A stretch of DNA of 64,000 nt from Methylosinus sp. C49 (lineage in GTDB: Bacteria; Pseudomonadota; Alphaproteobacteria; Rhizobiales; Beijerinckiaceae): positions 2,636,501 to 2,700,500 of the forward strand of contig NZ_AP022332.1 in assembly GCF_009936375.1 (NCBI RefSeq). The letters run 5' to 3'. Made by a program: the position numbers and the translations under genes. Each line of letters starts with the position of its first letter. The first letter of the stretch is position 1. Of this stretch, positions 19,599 through 28,266 are shown one piece after another. Below the pieces are notes generated by a model. The model was not told the DNA's origin. It was given only the letters and a program-made list of their open reading frames with translations, and made no database searches.

Positions 19599-20787
19599 AT
19601 TCGATGATCGAGGCGACGACGCCGGCGCCGACGGTGCGGCCGCCTTCGCGGATGGCGAAGCGCAGCTTCTCCTCCATGGCGATCGGAACGATGAGGTTCA
19701 CCTCCATCGCCACATTATCGCCCGGCATCACCATCTCGACGCCCTCGGGGAGCGTCACAATGCCGGTCACATCCGTCGTGCGGAAGTAGAACTGCGGGCG
19801 ATAGTTGGTGAAGAACGGCGTATGACGGCCGCCCTCTTCCTTCGTCAGAATATAGGCTTCCGCCTTGAACTTGGTGTGCGGCTTCACAGAGCCGGGCTTC
19901 GACAGAACCTGGCCGCGCTCCACGTCCTCGCGCTTGGTGCCGCGCAGCAGCGCGCCGATATTGTCGCCCGCCTCGCCCTGATCGAGCAGCTTGCGGAACA
20001 TTTCGACGCCGGTCACGGTCGTCTTCACCGTCGGGCGAATGCCGACGATCTCGACTTCCTCGCCGACCTTGACCACGCCGCGCTCGACGCGGCCCGTCAC
20101 CACCGTGCCGCGGCCCGAGATCGAGAACACGTCCTCGACCGGCATCAGGAAGGGCTGATCCTTCGGACGCTCCGGCTGCGGGATATATTCGTCGACCGTC
20201 TGCATCAGCTTCAGGATCGCGTCATGGCCGATCTCGGGCGTCTTGTTCTCGAGCGCCGCCAGGGCCGAGCCCTTGGTGATCGGAATATCGTCGCCGGGGA
20301 ACTCGTATTTCGACAGAAGCTCGCGAACCTCGAGCTCGACGAGCTCGAGCAGCTCGGGATCGTCGACCATGTCGACCTTGTTCAGGAACACGACGAGCGC
20401 CGGCACGCCGACCTGGCGGGCGAGCAGAATGTGCTCGCGGGTCTGCGGCATCGGGCCGTCGGCGGCGGAGACGACGAGGATGGCGCCGTCCATCTGCGCG
20501 GCGCCGGTGATCATGTTCTTCACATAATCGGCATGGCCGGGGCAGTCGACGTGCGCGTAGTGGCGATTGGTCGTCTCATACTCGACATGGGCCGTCGAGA
20601 TGGTGATGCCGCGCGCGCGCTCTTCCGGGGCCTTGTCGATCTGGTCATAGGCCGTGAAGGTCGCGCCGCCCGACTCGGCCAGAACCTTGGTGATCGCCGC
20701 CGTCAGCGACGTCTTGCCATGGTCCACGTGACCGATCGTGCCGATGTTGCAATGCGGCTTCGTGCGTGAGAATTTTTCCTTGGCCAT
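19597..20787 (-). CDS. tuf: elongation factor Tu
   Basis: A complete 396-residue EF-Tu: [20 protein letters not shown], the P-loop [11 protein letters not shown], the [20 protein letters not shown] switch II region, [10 protein letters not shown], and the C-terminal domain ending [19 protein letters not shown]-Tu brings aminoacyl-tRNA to the ribosome. The neighbours are unusual: neither rpsG-fusA nor tRNA-Trp-secE-nusG, the two contexts where tuf is normally found in proteobacteria, is adjacent. Instead a TonB receptor lies upstream and DUF1499 and a short gene downstream. A second tuf elsewhere in the genome is likely. Confidence 0.99.
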   Translation of the reverse strand: MAKEKFSRTKPHCNIGTIGHVDHGKTSLTAAITKVLAESGGATFTAYDQIDKAPEERARGITISTAHVEYETTNRHYAHVDCPGHADYVKNMITGAAQMDGAILVVSAADGPMPQTREHILLARQVGVPALVVFLNKVDMVDDPELLELVELEVRELLSKYEFPGDDIPITKGSALAALENKTPEIGHDAILKLMQTVDEYIPQPERPKDQPFLMPVEDVFSISGRGTVVTGRVERGVVKVGEEVEIVGIRPTVKTTVTGVEMFRKLLDQGEAGDNIGALLRGTKREDVERGQVLSKPGSVKPHTKFKAEAYILTKEEGGRHTPFFTNYRPQFYFRTTDVTGIVTLPEGVEMVMPGDNVAMEVNLIVPIAMEEKLRFAIREGGRTVGAGVVASIIE

Positions 20788-20902
20788 GCTTTCTGGTTCC
20801 CGGTTGCGGCGCGCCTCGCGTCCCGCGCGCGCGTGCCTTTAAGGCGGTTGCCGCATTTCTTCAAGAGCGTTCGCGATTCCGCCGGGCCGCTCCAACAAGA
20901 TA

Positions 20903-20931
20903 GGGGAGGCGCCGCCGATCGCCGCCTCCCC
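20903..20931 (-). terminator. probable terminator hairpin after the TonB-dependent receptor
   Basis: GGGGAGGCG (20903-20911) pairs with CGCCTCCCC (20923-20931) around an 11-base loop region that can itself partly pair. On minus the hairpin follows the receptor stop by about 40 bases; the U-tract is weak (TATCTTGTTGG), so termination may be partial or need Rho. Confidence 0.5.
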
Positions 20932-20972
20932 CTCAAACAAAGAATATTCTGTTTCGGGCTCAGAGATTTAGC

Positions 20973-23306
20973 TCAGAACTTGACCTTGACGCCGCCGTAG
21001 GCGGCGAGCGGCGCGCCCGGGCCGACCGTGCGCGGATTGCTGAAACCCGCCAACGCGCCGCTTTCGAAATAGGTGCCGAAAGTATAGTAGCGCCGATCGA
21101 ACAGATTCTGCACGAGCGCATAGACCTCGACATTGTCCATGACCTTATAGGAGGTCTTCAGATTGACGATGCCCCAGGACGGCAGGGTCTTGTCGAGATT
21201 TGCCTCGTCGCCGGCCAGATGCACGCCGCTGGTGAAGACATAATCCAGGCCGAACTTCCATTCCGGCGTGACATTGTAATCGAAGCCGAGCTTGACGCGA
21301 TGGCGCGGAATGCCCGGCAGCACATTGCCCGGACGCACATGAATCTGGCCATTTTCGTCGGCGTAGGGATTGTCGCCGGAGTTCAGCGTCATCGAACTGC
21401 GGAAGGTGGCGTCGATGAGCGCGTAATCGGCGTATAGGGCCAGGAAATCATTGCGCCATGTGACGCCGGCTTCCACGCCCTGCCGGCGCGTCTTGCCGAC
21501 ATTGGCGTAATAGCCGCGGCCCTGGATCACGTCGGATGGCAGCGCGAGAATGTCGTCCGAGCTCTCGGTTCGGAACAAGCCGGCGCGATAGTCGAGACGG
21601 CCATTGTCGGGGCCGATGGGGTGATAGCCGCGAAAGCCCACTTCCCAGGTCCGCGCCACCACCTGCTTCAGCGGCGGATCGGAGACGAGAAAACCATCGA
21701 TCATGCAGGGATGCAGGCGGTCCGAGCAGCCGTTCTCGAGCGCCGTCGGCGCGCGATTGGCTTCCGAGTAGTTGCCGTAGACGGTGAATTCGGGAAGGAA
21801 ATTATAGGTGAGGCCCGCGACCGGATTGACCCGCTGATAGACGGCGTTGCTGTTGAGCGAGACGCCGCGGTGGTCGAAGAGCGCGATATCGGCGCTGTTG
21901 AAGCGCAGGCCGGCGGTGACGGTGAGCTTATCGGTCACATCCAGCGTGTCGAGCGCATAGACGCCCCAATAGAAATTACGACCGCCGACGCTCACCTGCT
22001 GGAAGCCGCCCTCGGGAACGGTATTCTGATAGATGAGCCCGGTCGAGGCGACGGAAAGATCGGGCTGCAGCACGCCGAGTTCGGAATAGCCGCGGAAGTC
22101 GACATGCTGGCGATCGTGAGAGCCGCCGACGACGAACTTGTTCTTGAAGCCGAAGATCGCCTCGTCATAAGTCCCCTGCAGCGCGAAGCCGAAGGAGCGC
22201 GAGTCGGTCCGCGTCTTGTCGACGCTCGCCGGCACGCCGCCGGCGAGGACAGAGGCGGGAATGAAGTTACCGGAGACATCGCGCAGGCGGCGCTGGGCGT
22301 TTGTCGGCTCGTTGACGAGGAACGGCTCATCCTCCTGACAGATGAAAGCGCGCGAACTGCAGCGCTCGACATCGGCCAGATTGCCGTCGACATGCTCCTG
22401 GCCGAACTGCCGAAAATAGGCGTTGCCATTGAATTTCAGATGATTCGTCGCCTCATAGGCGCCTTTGAAATTCACGAAGGCGAGGTCGTTGTTGGAGGTC
22501 TGCGGCGTCGTGAAGATGGAGCCGTAGCCGCCCCGCTGCAACAGATCGACCGGCGTCGCCGCCGCCGCGCCCAGGCGCGTGCCCGCGCCGGTGAAATTCA
22601 GATGGAACTCGGTCTTGTCGCCCTTATAGCCGAGATCGGCGTAGCCGCGCAGCACGGAGGAGCCCGAACGCTGCCGCCAGCCGCCGTCGCCAATGCCCTC
22701 GAAGGCGAGATAGGCGGCCCAATTGTCGATCTGCTTGCCATATTGCAGCGTGCCGACGCGGCGCCCATAGGAGCCGCCGCGGCCATCCGCCTCGAAGCCC
22801 TGCCAGGTGAAGCCGTTCTTCATCTCGAGCGTCAGCGCGCCGCCGAGCGCGTTGAGGCCGAACAGCGGATTGCCGCTGACGATGTCGCCATTGGCGATGG
22901 CGACAGTCGGGATCAGATCCCAATTGACCGCATCGCCGAAGGCCTCATTGATGCGCACGCCGTCCTGATAGATGGCGAGGCCCTGCGGCGTGCCGGCCAC
23001 CGGCGAGGCCGAGAAGCCGCGATAAGTCACATCCGGCTGGAAAGGATTGCCGGCCACCTCGTTGATGTTGATCGAGGCGTTGCGCCGCGCCAATGTCTCG
23101 GTGAGGGTGAGCGCGTGATCGCGGTCGAGATCCTTGCGCGAGATGGTGATCGGATTGGTGGAAATCTTCGACTTTTCGATCCCCGCGCCCGCCTCGGGAG
23201 ACGTCGCGATAATGTCGATGTCGGGCAGCGTCTCCTGGGCGCGCGCCTGCAGCGCAGGCGCCGCGGCGACCATCAGCGCGACGAGGGAAATACGGGAACC
23301 AAGCAT
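20973..23306 (-). CDS. TonB-dependent outer-membrane receptor
   Basis: A 777-residue protein with signal peptide MLGSRISLVALMVAAAPALQ ending ARAQ, a TonB-box-like start (ETLPDIDIIATSP), a plug domain (VTYRGFSASPVAGTPQGLAI, DGVRINEAFGDAVNWDLIP, NPLFGLNALGGALTLEMKNG) and a 22-strand barrel ending in an aromatic strand (YGGVKVKF). Two short Cys pairs (CSSRAFIC and CSDRLHPC) lie in predicted external loops and probably form disulfides. Such receptors import siderophores, cobalamin or other large ligands; I cannot name the substrate. It lies downstream of the dihydroorotase-like gene but is separated by 231 bases with an operator-like palindrome. Confidence 0.93.
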   Translation of the reverse strand: MLGSRISLVALMVAAAPALQARAQETLPDIDIIATSPEAGAGIEKSKISTNPITISRKDLDRDHALTLTETLARRNASININEVAGNPFQPDVTYRGFSASPVAGTPQGLAIYQDGVRINEAFGDAVNWDLIPTVAIANGDIVSGNPLFGLNALGGALTLEMKNGFTWQGFEADGRGGSYGRRVGTLQYGKQIDNWAAYLAFEGIGDGGWRQRSGSSVLRGYADLGYKGDKTEFHLNFTGAGTRLGAAAATPVDLLQRGGYGSIFTTPQTSNNDLAFVNFKGAYEATNHLKFNGNAYFRQFGQEHVDGNLADVERCSSRAFICQEDEPFLVNEPTNAQRRLRDVSGNFIPASVLAGGVPASVDKTRTDSRSFGFALQGTYDEAIFGFKNKFVVGGSHDRQHVDFRGYSELGVLQPDLSVASTGLIYQNTVPEGGFQQVSVGGRNFYWGVYALDTLDVTDKLTVTAGLRFNSADIALFDHRGVSLNSNAVYQRVNPVAGLTYNFLPEFTVYGNYSEANRAPTALENGCSDRLHPCMIDGFLVSDPPLKQVVARTWEVGFRGYHPIGPDNGRLDYRAGLFRTESSDDILALPSDVIQGRGYYANVGKTRRQGVEAGVTWRNDFLALYADYALIDATFRSSMTLNSGDNPYADENGQIHVRPGNVLPGIPRHRVKLGFDYNVTPEWKFGLDYVFTSGVHLAGDEANLDKTLPSWGIVNLKTSYKVMDNVEVYALVQNLFDRRYYTFGTYFESGALAGFSNPRTVGPGAPLAAYGGVKVKF

Positions 23307-23473
23307 CGCTTCTCTTCCACTTGACGGCCCGGCCGCTCGGGCGATTTTTTCTCGTCGAAGGCGAGGCGTCGCGGGAAAACGAACGTAGAATCAGGACTAT
23401 CGCCCCGCCTTCGGTTCGCGGAAGTTACGGGCAGTTAACCTACGTATCTATTTCAAAGATTCACAATCCACTT

Positions 23474-23495
23474 GCCTATTTTTCCCGAAATAGGC
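23474..23495. promoter_or_regulatory. inverted repeat upstream of the TonB receptor
   Basis: GCCTATTT (23474-23481) and AAATAGGC (23488-23495) form a perfect 8-bp inverted repeat with a 6-base spacer. It lies in an A/T-richer part of the 231-base gap before the receptor, about 170 bases upstream of its start and 43 bases after the preceding gene. No U-run follows, so an operator is more likely than a terminator. I see no riboswitch-like cobalamin box in this leader. Confidence 0.4.
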
Positions 23496-23537
23496 GAAAT
23501 CACGGCGGGAAGACGCTTTTTTCGTTATGGTTACGCT

Positions 23538-24842
23538 CTAGGCGTCCACCCGCTCGAAGACGGATTCTCCCGCGACGAATGTCGATTTCACCCGACCTTG
23601 CAGGCGCGCCGTGTCGAAGGGGGTGTTCTTGCAGCGGGAGCGCAATTCGGACGGATCGACGACGAAGGGCTCGTCTGGGTCGAAGCGGATGAGGTCGGCC
23701 GGCGCGCCTTTGGCGAGACGTCCCTGCTCCAGGCGCAAAATCTCTGCCGGCCGCGTGGACATGGCCCGCAGCAGCGTCGGCAGCGGAACATCGCCCGAAT
23801 GGACGAGCCGCAATCCCGCCGCCAGCATGGTCTCGAGGCCGACGGCCCCGGCCTCCGCCTCGGCGAAAGGCAGGCGCTTCATCTCCACGTCCTGCGGGTC
23901 ATGGTCAGAGAGAATGACGTCGATGAGCCCGCTCGCCACCGCCTCCACCAGCAGCCGGCGCTCGTCCTCATGGCGCAGCGGCGGCCGCAGCTTCAAAAAG
24001 GTGCGGTAGTCGCCGATGTCGTTCTCATTGAGCGTCAGGTGATTGATCGTCGTCCCGCACGTCACCGGCAGGCCGCACGCCTTGGCCTGCTCGAGCGCCG
24101 CCAGCGACAGGCCATTGGCGACGATGGAGGCATGGTAGCGCGCGCCGGTCAGCTCGACGAGGCGCAGATCGCGATCGACGATGACGGCCTCCGCCTCCTT
24201 GGGGACGCCGGCGAGGCCGAGGCGCGTCGCCAATTCGCCGTCATTCATGACGCCCTCGCCGACGAGGTCGCGATCCTCCGGGAAATGGATGATGAGCGCG
24301 TCGAAATCGCGGGCGTAGGTCAGCGCCCGACGCATGGTCTGGGCGTTGCGAAGCGAGCGCTTGCCGTCGGAGAATGCGATCGCGCCGGCCTCGCGCAGCA
24401 GGCCGAATTCGGAGATTTCCTTGCCCTCGCGGCCTTTGGTGAGCGCCGCCATGGGCAGAACGCGGACGCGGCCGGTGTCGCGGGCGCGGCGCAGGACAAA
24501 GTCGACGACGGCCGGATCGTCGATCGGCGGCGAGGTGCCGGGGGCGGCGACAATGGTGGTGACGCCGCCGGCCGCCGCCGCCGCCGTGGCGGTGGCGATG
24601 GTCTCGCGATGCTCGGCTCCCGGCTCGCCGAGAAAGGCCTGCATGTCGATGAGGCCGGGCGCGAGCACATCGCCCGCGCAATCGACGATTCGAGCGCCCT
24701 GCGGCGCGGACTCGGCAATCAGAGCCGGGCCGAGATCGGCGATTTTTCCGTCGAGGACGAGGAGCCCTCCGCGCGTCTCCACGCCGGAGGCGGGATCGAC
24801 GAGGCGGGCGTTCACGAAGAGGAGAGGCGCATGCGGCGGCAT
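23538..24842 (-). CDS. pyrC: dihydroorotase homologue lacking the HxH metal site (PyrX-like)
   Basis: A 434-residue amidohydrolase-fold protein of the PyrC family: GDVLAPGLIDMQAFLGEPGA, EHRET, KLRPPLRHEDERRLLVEAVA, VILSDHDPQDVEMKRLPFAE and AGAVGLETMLAAGLRL. In catalytic dihydroorotases the first segment reads D-x-H-x-H-x-R; here Q68 and F70 replace both His ligands and G72 the Arg. Such copies occur in many alphaproteobacteria and pseudomonads, where the inactive homologue assists PyrB (aspartate transcarbamoylase). pyrB is not adjacent here. A true dihydroorotase must be encoded elsewhere if the organism makes pyrimidines. The product could alternatively hydrolyse another cyclic amide with altered metal use. 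Confidence 0.85.
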   Translation of the reverse strand: MPPHAPLLFVNARLVDPASGVETRGGLLVLDGKIADLGPALIAESAPQGARIVDCAGDVLAPGLIDMQAFLGEPGAEHRETIATATAAAAAGGVTTIVAAPGTSPPIDDPAVVDFVLRRARDTGRVRVLPMAALTKGREGKEISEFGLLREAGAIAFSDGKRSLRNAQTMRRALTYARDFDALIIHFPEDRDLVGEGVMNDGELATRLGLAGVPKEAEAVIVDRDLRLVELTGARYHASIVANGLSLAALEQAKACGLPVTCGTTINHLTLNENDIGDYRTFLKLRPPLRHEDERRLLVEAVASGLIDVILSDHDPQDVEMKRLPFAEAEAGAVGLETMLAAGLRLVHSGDVPLPTLLRAMSTRPAEILRLEQGRLAKGAPADLIRFDPDEPFVVDPSELRSRCKNTPFDTARLQGRVKSTFVAGESVFERVDA

Positions 24843-24903
24843 GGGGCCTGCTTAGGCCATTTCGCGCGCCAAGGGAACGCGCAGAGGGAATTTCGCGGCG
24901 CGC

Positions 24904-25473
24904 CTATCGCGCCGATTTCTCCGCATCCTCGAGCGCGGCGAAGCGCACCTGCACATCGGCCCCGTCAGCGGGCGGCGAAGCGAGGCGCGCGCGGAACTGC
25001 ACGCTCTCCCCGGCGGCGAGCCGCATTTTCGGCGCGGCGGCGGTCCAGCTGTAGCGCTCGCGGCCGTCGGCGCCGCGAATGGCCAGCGCCATGGGCGGCA
25101 CGCGATTGGCGGAGCGCCGCAGATTGACGATCTCGCCCTCGACGGTCAGCACCTTGCGCGTTCCTTCGGTGACGATCTTGGAGGTGACGCCGCGCAGATC
25201 GAGCCCGGCGGCGTTGACCTTCAGCCCCATGGCCGAATAGAGCGCCGTCGCGAAGGGCATGACCCGCACGATCTTCTCGCGCATGCCGATCAGCGCCATG
25301 GCCCCGAAAACGACGGCGATGATCGCCGCGATCAGCGGCAGCAGGCGCTGGCGCCGCTCATCGACGAGGTCGCTCTCGCGCGGCGGCTCCCGCCACAGCC
25401 GGGCCTCGTCCAGATCATGGGCCTTTGGGGCCGAGCCGACCGGAGAATTGTGCGGGGCGAGGTGGTTGCGCAT
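24904..25473 (-). CDS. single-span membrane protein, DUF3426-like
   Basis: A 189-residue protein. Residues 1-45 are charged and cytoplasmic, with one membrane helix at about 46-66 (LLPLIAAIIAVVFGAMALIG). The rest is a beta-rich domain: AAGLDLRGVTSKIVTEGTRK, VLTVEGEIVNLRRSANRVPP and MRLAAGESVQFRARLASPPA, resembling the DUF3426/FxLYD type that in Rhizobiales follows an MJ0042 zinc ribbon. The zinc ribbon is not encoded here, so this is a short form. It is divergent from ftsE, a position also held by the zinc-ribbon version in related genomes. Function unknown. Confidence 0.7.
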   Translation of the reverse strand: MRNHLAPHNSPVGSAPKAHDLDEARLWREPPRESDLVDERRQRLLPLIAAIIAVVFGAMALIGMREKIVRVMPFATALYSAMGLKVNAAGLDLRGVTSKIVTEGTRKVLTVEGEIVNLRRSANRVPPMALAIRGADGRERYSWTAAAPKMRLAAGESVQFRARLASPPADGADVQVRFAALEDAEKSAR

Positions 25474-25549
25474 GGCCGGTCTCCGAACCGTGGGCGGCCG
25501 CTTCGGAATCGGCCGCCGACATGTCGTCGATTAGCCGCCGATATGGTTA

Positions 25550-26275
25550 ATGGGCGGTGAACTGCTAATCTCCCCGCAGCGCGATTCTGAGCCCGCCAAT
25601 GGATACACGCCTTTGCTGACCTTCGAGAACGTCGGCCTGCGCTATGGAAACGGCAGCGAGATATTGAGCGATCTCGCTTTTTCCATCACGCCGCGCTCAT
25701 TCCAATTCCTCACCGGACCCTCGGGCGCCGGCAAGACGACGCTTTTGAAGCTCGTTCTGCTGTCGCTGAAGCCGACGCGCGGGCGAATCACCCTCTTCGG
25801 CAAGGACACGGAGACGCTGGACAAGGACTCCGTCACCGACATTCGCCGGCGCATCGGCGTCGTCTTTCAGGATTTCCGTCTGCTGGAGCATCTCAATTTA
25901 TACGAGAATGTCGCTCTGCCGCTGCGGGTCATCGGCCGCGAGGAGGCGAGCTATCGCGCCGAGGTGCTGGAGCTGCTGCGCTGGGTCGGCCTCGAGGAGC
26001 GCATCGCCAGCCGGCCGAGCGTGCTGTCCGGCGGCGAGAAGCAGCGCGCCGCCATCGCCCGCGCGCTGATCGTGCGGCCGGAGCTGCTGCTCGCCGACGA
26101 GCCGACCGGCAATCTCGACCCCACTCTGGCGCGGCGGCTGCTGCGGCTGTTTGTGGAATTGCACAAGAGCGGAACCTCGGTGGTCATCGCCACCCATGAT
26201 CTCGCTCTGATGGATCAATATGAGAGCGCGCGCCGCCTGGTGCTCGCGGATGGGCGGCTGCATGTCTTCGAATGA
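25550..26275 (+). CDS. ftsE: cell-division ABC ATPase FtsE
   Basis: A 241-residue ABC ATPase: Walker [16 protein letters not shown]-loop VVFQDFRLLEHLNLYENVAL, signature LSGGEKQRAAIARAL, Walker B LLLADEPTGNLD and the switch His in VVIATHDLALM. The core LLTFENVGLRYGNGSEILSD marks it as FtsE. With FtsX it forms a membrane complex at the septum that activates peptidoglycan hydrolases; the window also encodes an NlpD/EnvC-like factor. The annotated ATG gives about 20 residues more at the N-terminus than usual; a start nearer LLTFENV is possible. It overlaps ftsX by 14 bases. Confidence 0.95.
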   Translation: MGGELLISPQRDSEPANGYTPLLTFENVGLRYGNGSEILSDLAFSITPRSFQFLTGPSGAGKTTLLKLVLLSLKPTRGRITLFGKDTETLDKDSVTDIRRRIGVVFQDFRLLEHLNLYENVALPLRVIGREEASYRAEVLELLRWVGLEERIASRPSVLSGGEKQRAAIARALIVRPELLLADEPTGNLDPTLARRLLRLFVELHKSGTSVVIATHDLALMDQYESARRLVLADGRLHVFE

Positions 26276-27251
26276 CGCCAAGCCCCGCCCCGGCCTGCGC
26301 CCGGCGCCCGGCGCAGCCAAGGAGGCCGCGCTCGAGGAGACGCTCGGCCGGGAGACGCCGCTCGTCCCCACCTCCTCCATCGCCGGACGCTCGCTGGTCA
26401 TCGTCATCGCCATCATGACCTTTCTGGCGGCGCTCTCGGCCGGGGCCGCGCTGATGGTCGCCGACGCCAGCGTCGATTGGCGGCGCGAGGTGGCGCGCGA
26501 GGCCAGCGTGCAGATTCGCCCTTTGCCCGGCCGCGACATAGAAGCCGACGTCAGCAAGGCGACCTCGGTCCTCGTCGCCGCCGAGGGCGTGCGCGACGTG
26601 CGCGTCTATACGAAGGCGGAGTCGGAGGCGCTGCTCGCCCCCTGGCTCGGCCAGGGCCTCGATTTCGCCGAGCTGCCGGCCCCGCGCATGATCGTCGTCA
26701 AGCTGGACGACAGCCGCCGCGCCGATCTCGACGCGCTGCGCCGCGAGCTGGCCCAGGCGCTGCCGAGCGCGGCGCTGGACGATCACCGGCTGTGGGTGGA
26801 GCGGCTCGGCCAGATGGCGCGCACAGTGGTGGCGGTCGCCGCGCTGGTCTTCGTGCTGATCGTCGTCGCCATGGGCCTCGCCGTCGCCTTCGCCACGCGG
26901 GCGGCCATGGTCGGCAATCGCGAGATCATAGAGGTGCTGCATCTCGTCGGGGCGGCGGACAAATATATCGCCCAGCAGTTCCAGCGCCGCTTCCTGGTGC
27001 TGGGCCTGCGCGGCGGCCTCATCGGCGGCGCCTCGGCCATGGGCTTTTTTCTCTTCGCCGGTTATCTCGCCAGCCGCTGGACGGCGACGCCGGACGGCGA
27101 TCAGCTGGAGGCCATGTTCGGCAGCTTCTCGCTGGGGCCGCTCGGCTTCACCGTCGTCGGCCTCATCTCGGCGGCGGCCGGGCTTCTGACCGGCTTCATG
27201 TCGCAGGAGATCGTTTTCCGCCAATTGCGGCGCCTGGACGGGGCCGAGTAA
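26262..27251 (+). CDS. ftsX: cell-division membrane protein FtsX
   Basis: The start is placed at the ATG at 26262 (MSSNDAKPRPGLRPAPGAAK), 14 bases inside the end of ftsE; an upstream start at 26220 would add 14 residues with no family support. The 329-residue product has a cytoplasmic leader, a first helix (SLVIVIAIMTFLAALSAGAA), a periplasmic domain of about 110 residues (EVAREASVQIRPLPGRDIEA) and three C-terminal helices (TVVAVAALVFVLIVVAMGLA; GLRGGLIGGASAMGFFLFAG; PLGFTVVGLISAAAGLLTGF). This four-helix layout is that of FtsX, the partner of FtsE. Confidence 0.92.
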   Translation: MSSNDAKPRPGLRPAPGAAKEAALEETLGRETPLVPTSSIAGRSLVIVIAIMTFLAALSAGAALMVADASVDWRREVAREASVQIRPLPGRDIEADVSKATSVLVAAEGVRDVRVYTKAESEALLAPWLGQGLDFAELPAPRMIVVKLDDSRRADLDALRRELAQALPSAALDDHRLWVERLGQMARTVVAVAALVFVLIVVAMGLAVAFATRAAMVGNREIIEVLHLVGAADKYIAQQFQRRFLVLGLRGGLIGGASAMGFFLFAGYLASRWTATPDGDQLEAMFGSFSLGPLGFTVVGLISAAAGLLTGFMSQEIVFRQLRRLDGAE

Positions 27252-27346
27252 ACTCTAACCCGGCATAAATTCCGCCCGGCCCTGGACGGCCTCGAGCGCC
27301 GCTTCCATCTTGTCGAGGATTCGGGGTCGGCGATGGGGATGGACGC

Positions 27347-28042
27347 TTGCGAGCGCATGCGCGAGACGGGGAAGCACGAGGATGGGCCGCTCCCGGACGC
27401 TGGCGTCTCGCGGTCTTCGCCCTTTTCTGCTTTCTCGCCTCGGCCCTCGTGGCCGGCTTCATCGGCTTCGCCCTCTCGCTGGAGCGCGCCGAATCGACGC
27501 TGACCGTGCAGGCCGATGGCGTCGTCGTGCTGACCGGCGGCTCCGACCGCGTCTATGAGGCGGGCGGGCTCCTGGCGCGCGGCCAGGCGCGCCGGCTGCT
27601 CATCACCGGGGTCAATCGGGCGACGCGCGGCCATGAGATCGCCAAGCTGCTGCCGGTCTCCCGCGAGCTGTTCGAGTGCTGCGTCGATCTCGGCTATCGC
27701 GCCCGAGACACGATCGGCAATGCGCGGGAGACGCGCGACTGGGCGCATGCGCATGGCATTGGCGCAGGCTCGCTCATCGTCGTCACCTCCAATTACCATA
27801 TGCCCCGCGCTCTGGCCGAGCTGTCGGCGGCGCTGCCGGGAGCGGAGCTCTACCCTTTCGTCGTGGTCAGCGATCATCTTCGCGTCGAGGACTGGCTCGG
27901 CGATTTCGCCGTGACTCGGCTCATCGCGGCCGAATATGTCAAATATCTCTATGTCCTGCTGCGCACCCGGCTGCTGGAGCCAGGCCTTTCCGCCACCGCT
28001 CTCGCGTCGGCCGGAGCCGCCGCCGTCCCGGCGGAGCGCTGA
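27347..28042 (+). CDS. YdcF/DUF218-family membrane-anchored protein
   Basis: A 231-residue protein from a TTG at 27347. One helix (LAVFALFCFLASALVAGFIG, about residues 20-42) is followed by a DUF218 domain: ADGVVVLTGGSDRVYEAGGL, RRLLITGVN, RDTIGNARETRDWAH, IVVTSNYHMPRALAEL. The E. coli paralogues YdcF and ElyC belong to the family; ElyC affects peptidoglycan and lipid-carrier metabolism. It follows ftsEX on the same strand after 95 bases, so a cell-envelope role fits but is inference. The start is uncertain because no ATG exists in frame before the helix. Confidence 0.85.
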   Translation: MRAHARDGEARGWAAPGRWRLAVFALFCFLASALVAGFIGFALSLERAESTLTVQADGVVVLTGGSDRVYEAGGLLARGQARRLLITGVNRATRGHEIAKLLPVSRELFECCVDLGYRARDTIGNARETRDWAHAHGIGAGSLIVVTSNYHMPRALAELSAALPGAELYPFVVVSDHLRVEDWLGDFAVTRLIAAEYVKYLYVLLRTRLLEPGLSATALASAGAAAVPAER

Positions 28043-28110
28043 ATCGGCCGACGCAGCTCCCGAGAAAGCGCCGGCCCGACCGAGCGGCGGTTCCGTGCGA
28101 TGAAAAAGCG

Positions 28111-28219
28111 CATTAGAGTGTTTTCGAGCGAAGTGGGGACCGGTTCGCGTGAAGAAAACACGACCGAACAAGCGAATCTAGAGACATTCCGGTTCAATCT
28201 GAACCGGAATGTCTCTAGA
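28111..28219. repeat. intergenic repeat with 20-bp perfect inverted repeat
   Basis: The 224-base gap between the YdcF-type and acyltransferase genes holds a segment with AGTGTTTTCGAGCGAAGTGG, then GGTTCGCGTGAAGAAAACAC, a sequence type I know as a dispersed intergenic repeat in Rhizobiales. Its right part is a perfect inverted repeat, 28177-28196 against 28200-28219 (arms start TCTAGAGACATTCC), with a 3-base loop. The hairpin would be very stable in RNA but has no U-run. It could affect transcript stability of the downstream gene or be a non-autonomous mobile repeat. Confidence 0.75.
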
Positions 28220-28266
28220 AGGCGTTCGCGTCCCACTTTCCGCGAAACCCGACTGGCGACCAAAGC

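Noticed and set aside
23307-23537. Cobalamin riboswitch upstream of the TonB receptor
   Set aside because: No B12-box-like conserved sequence was recognised; only an 8-bp inverted repeat is clear.
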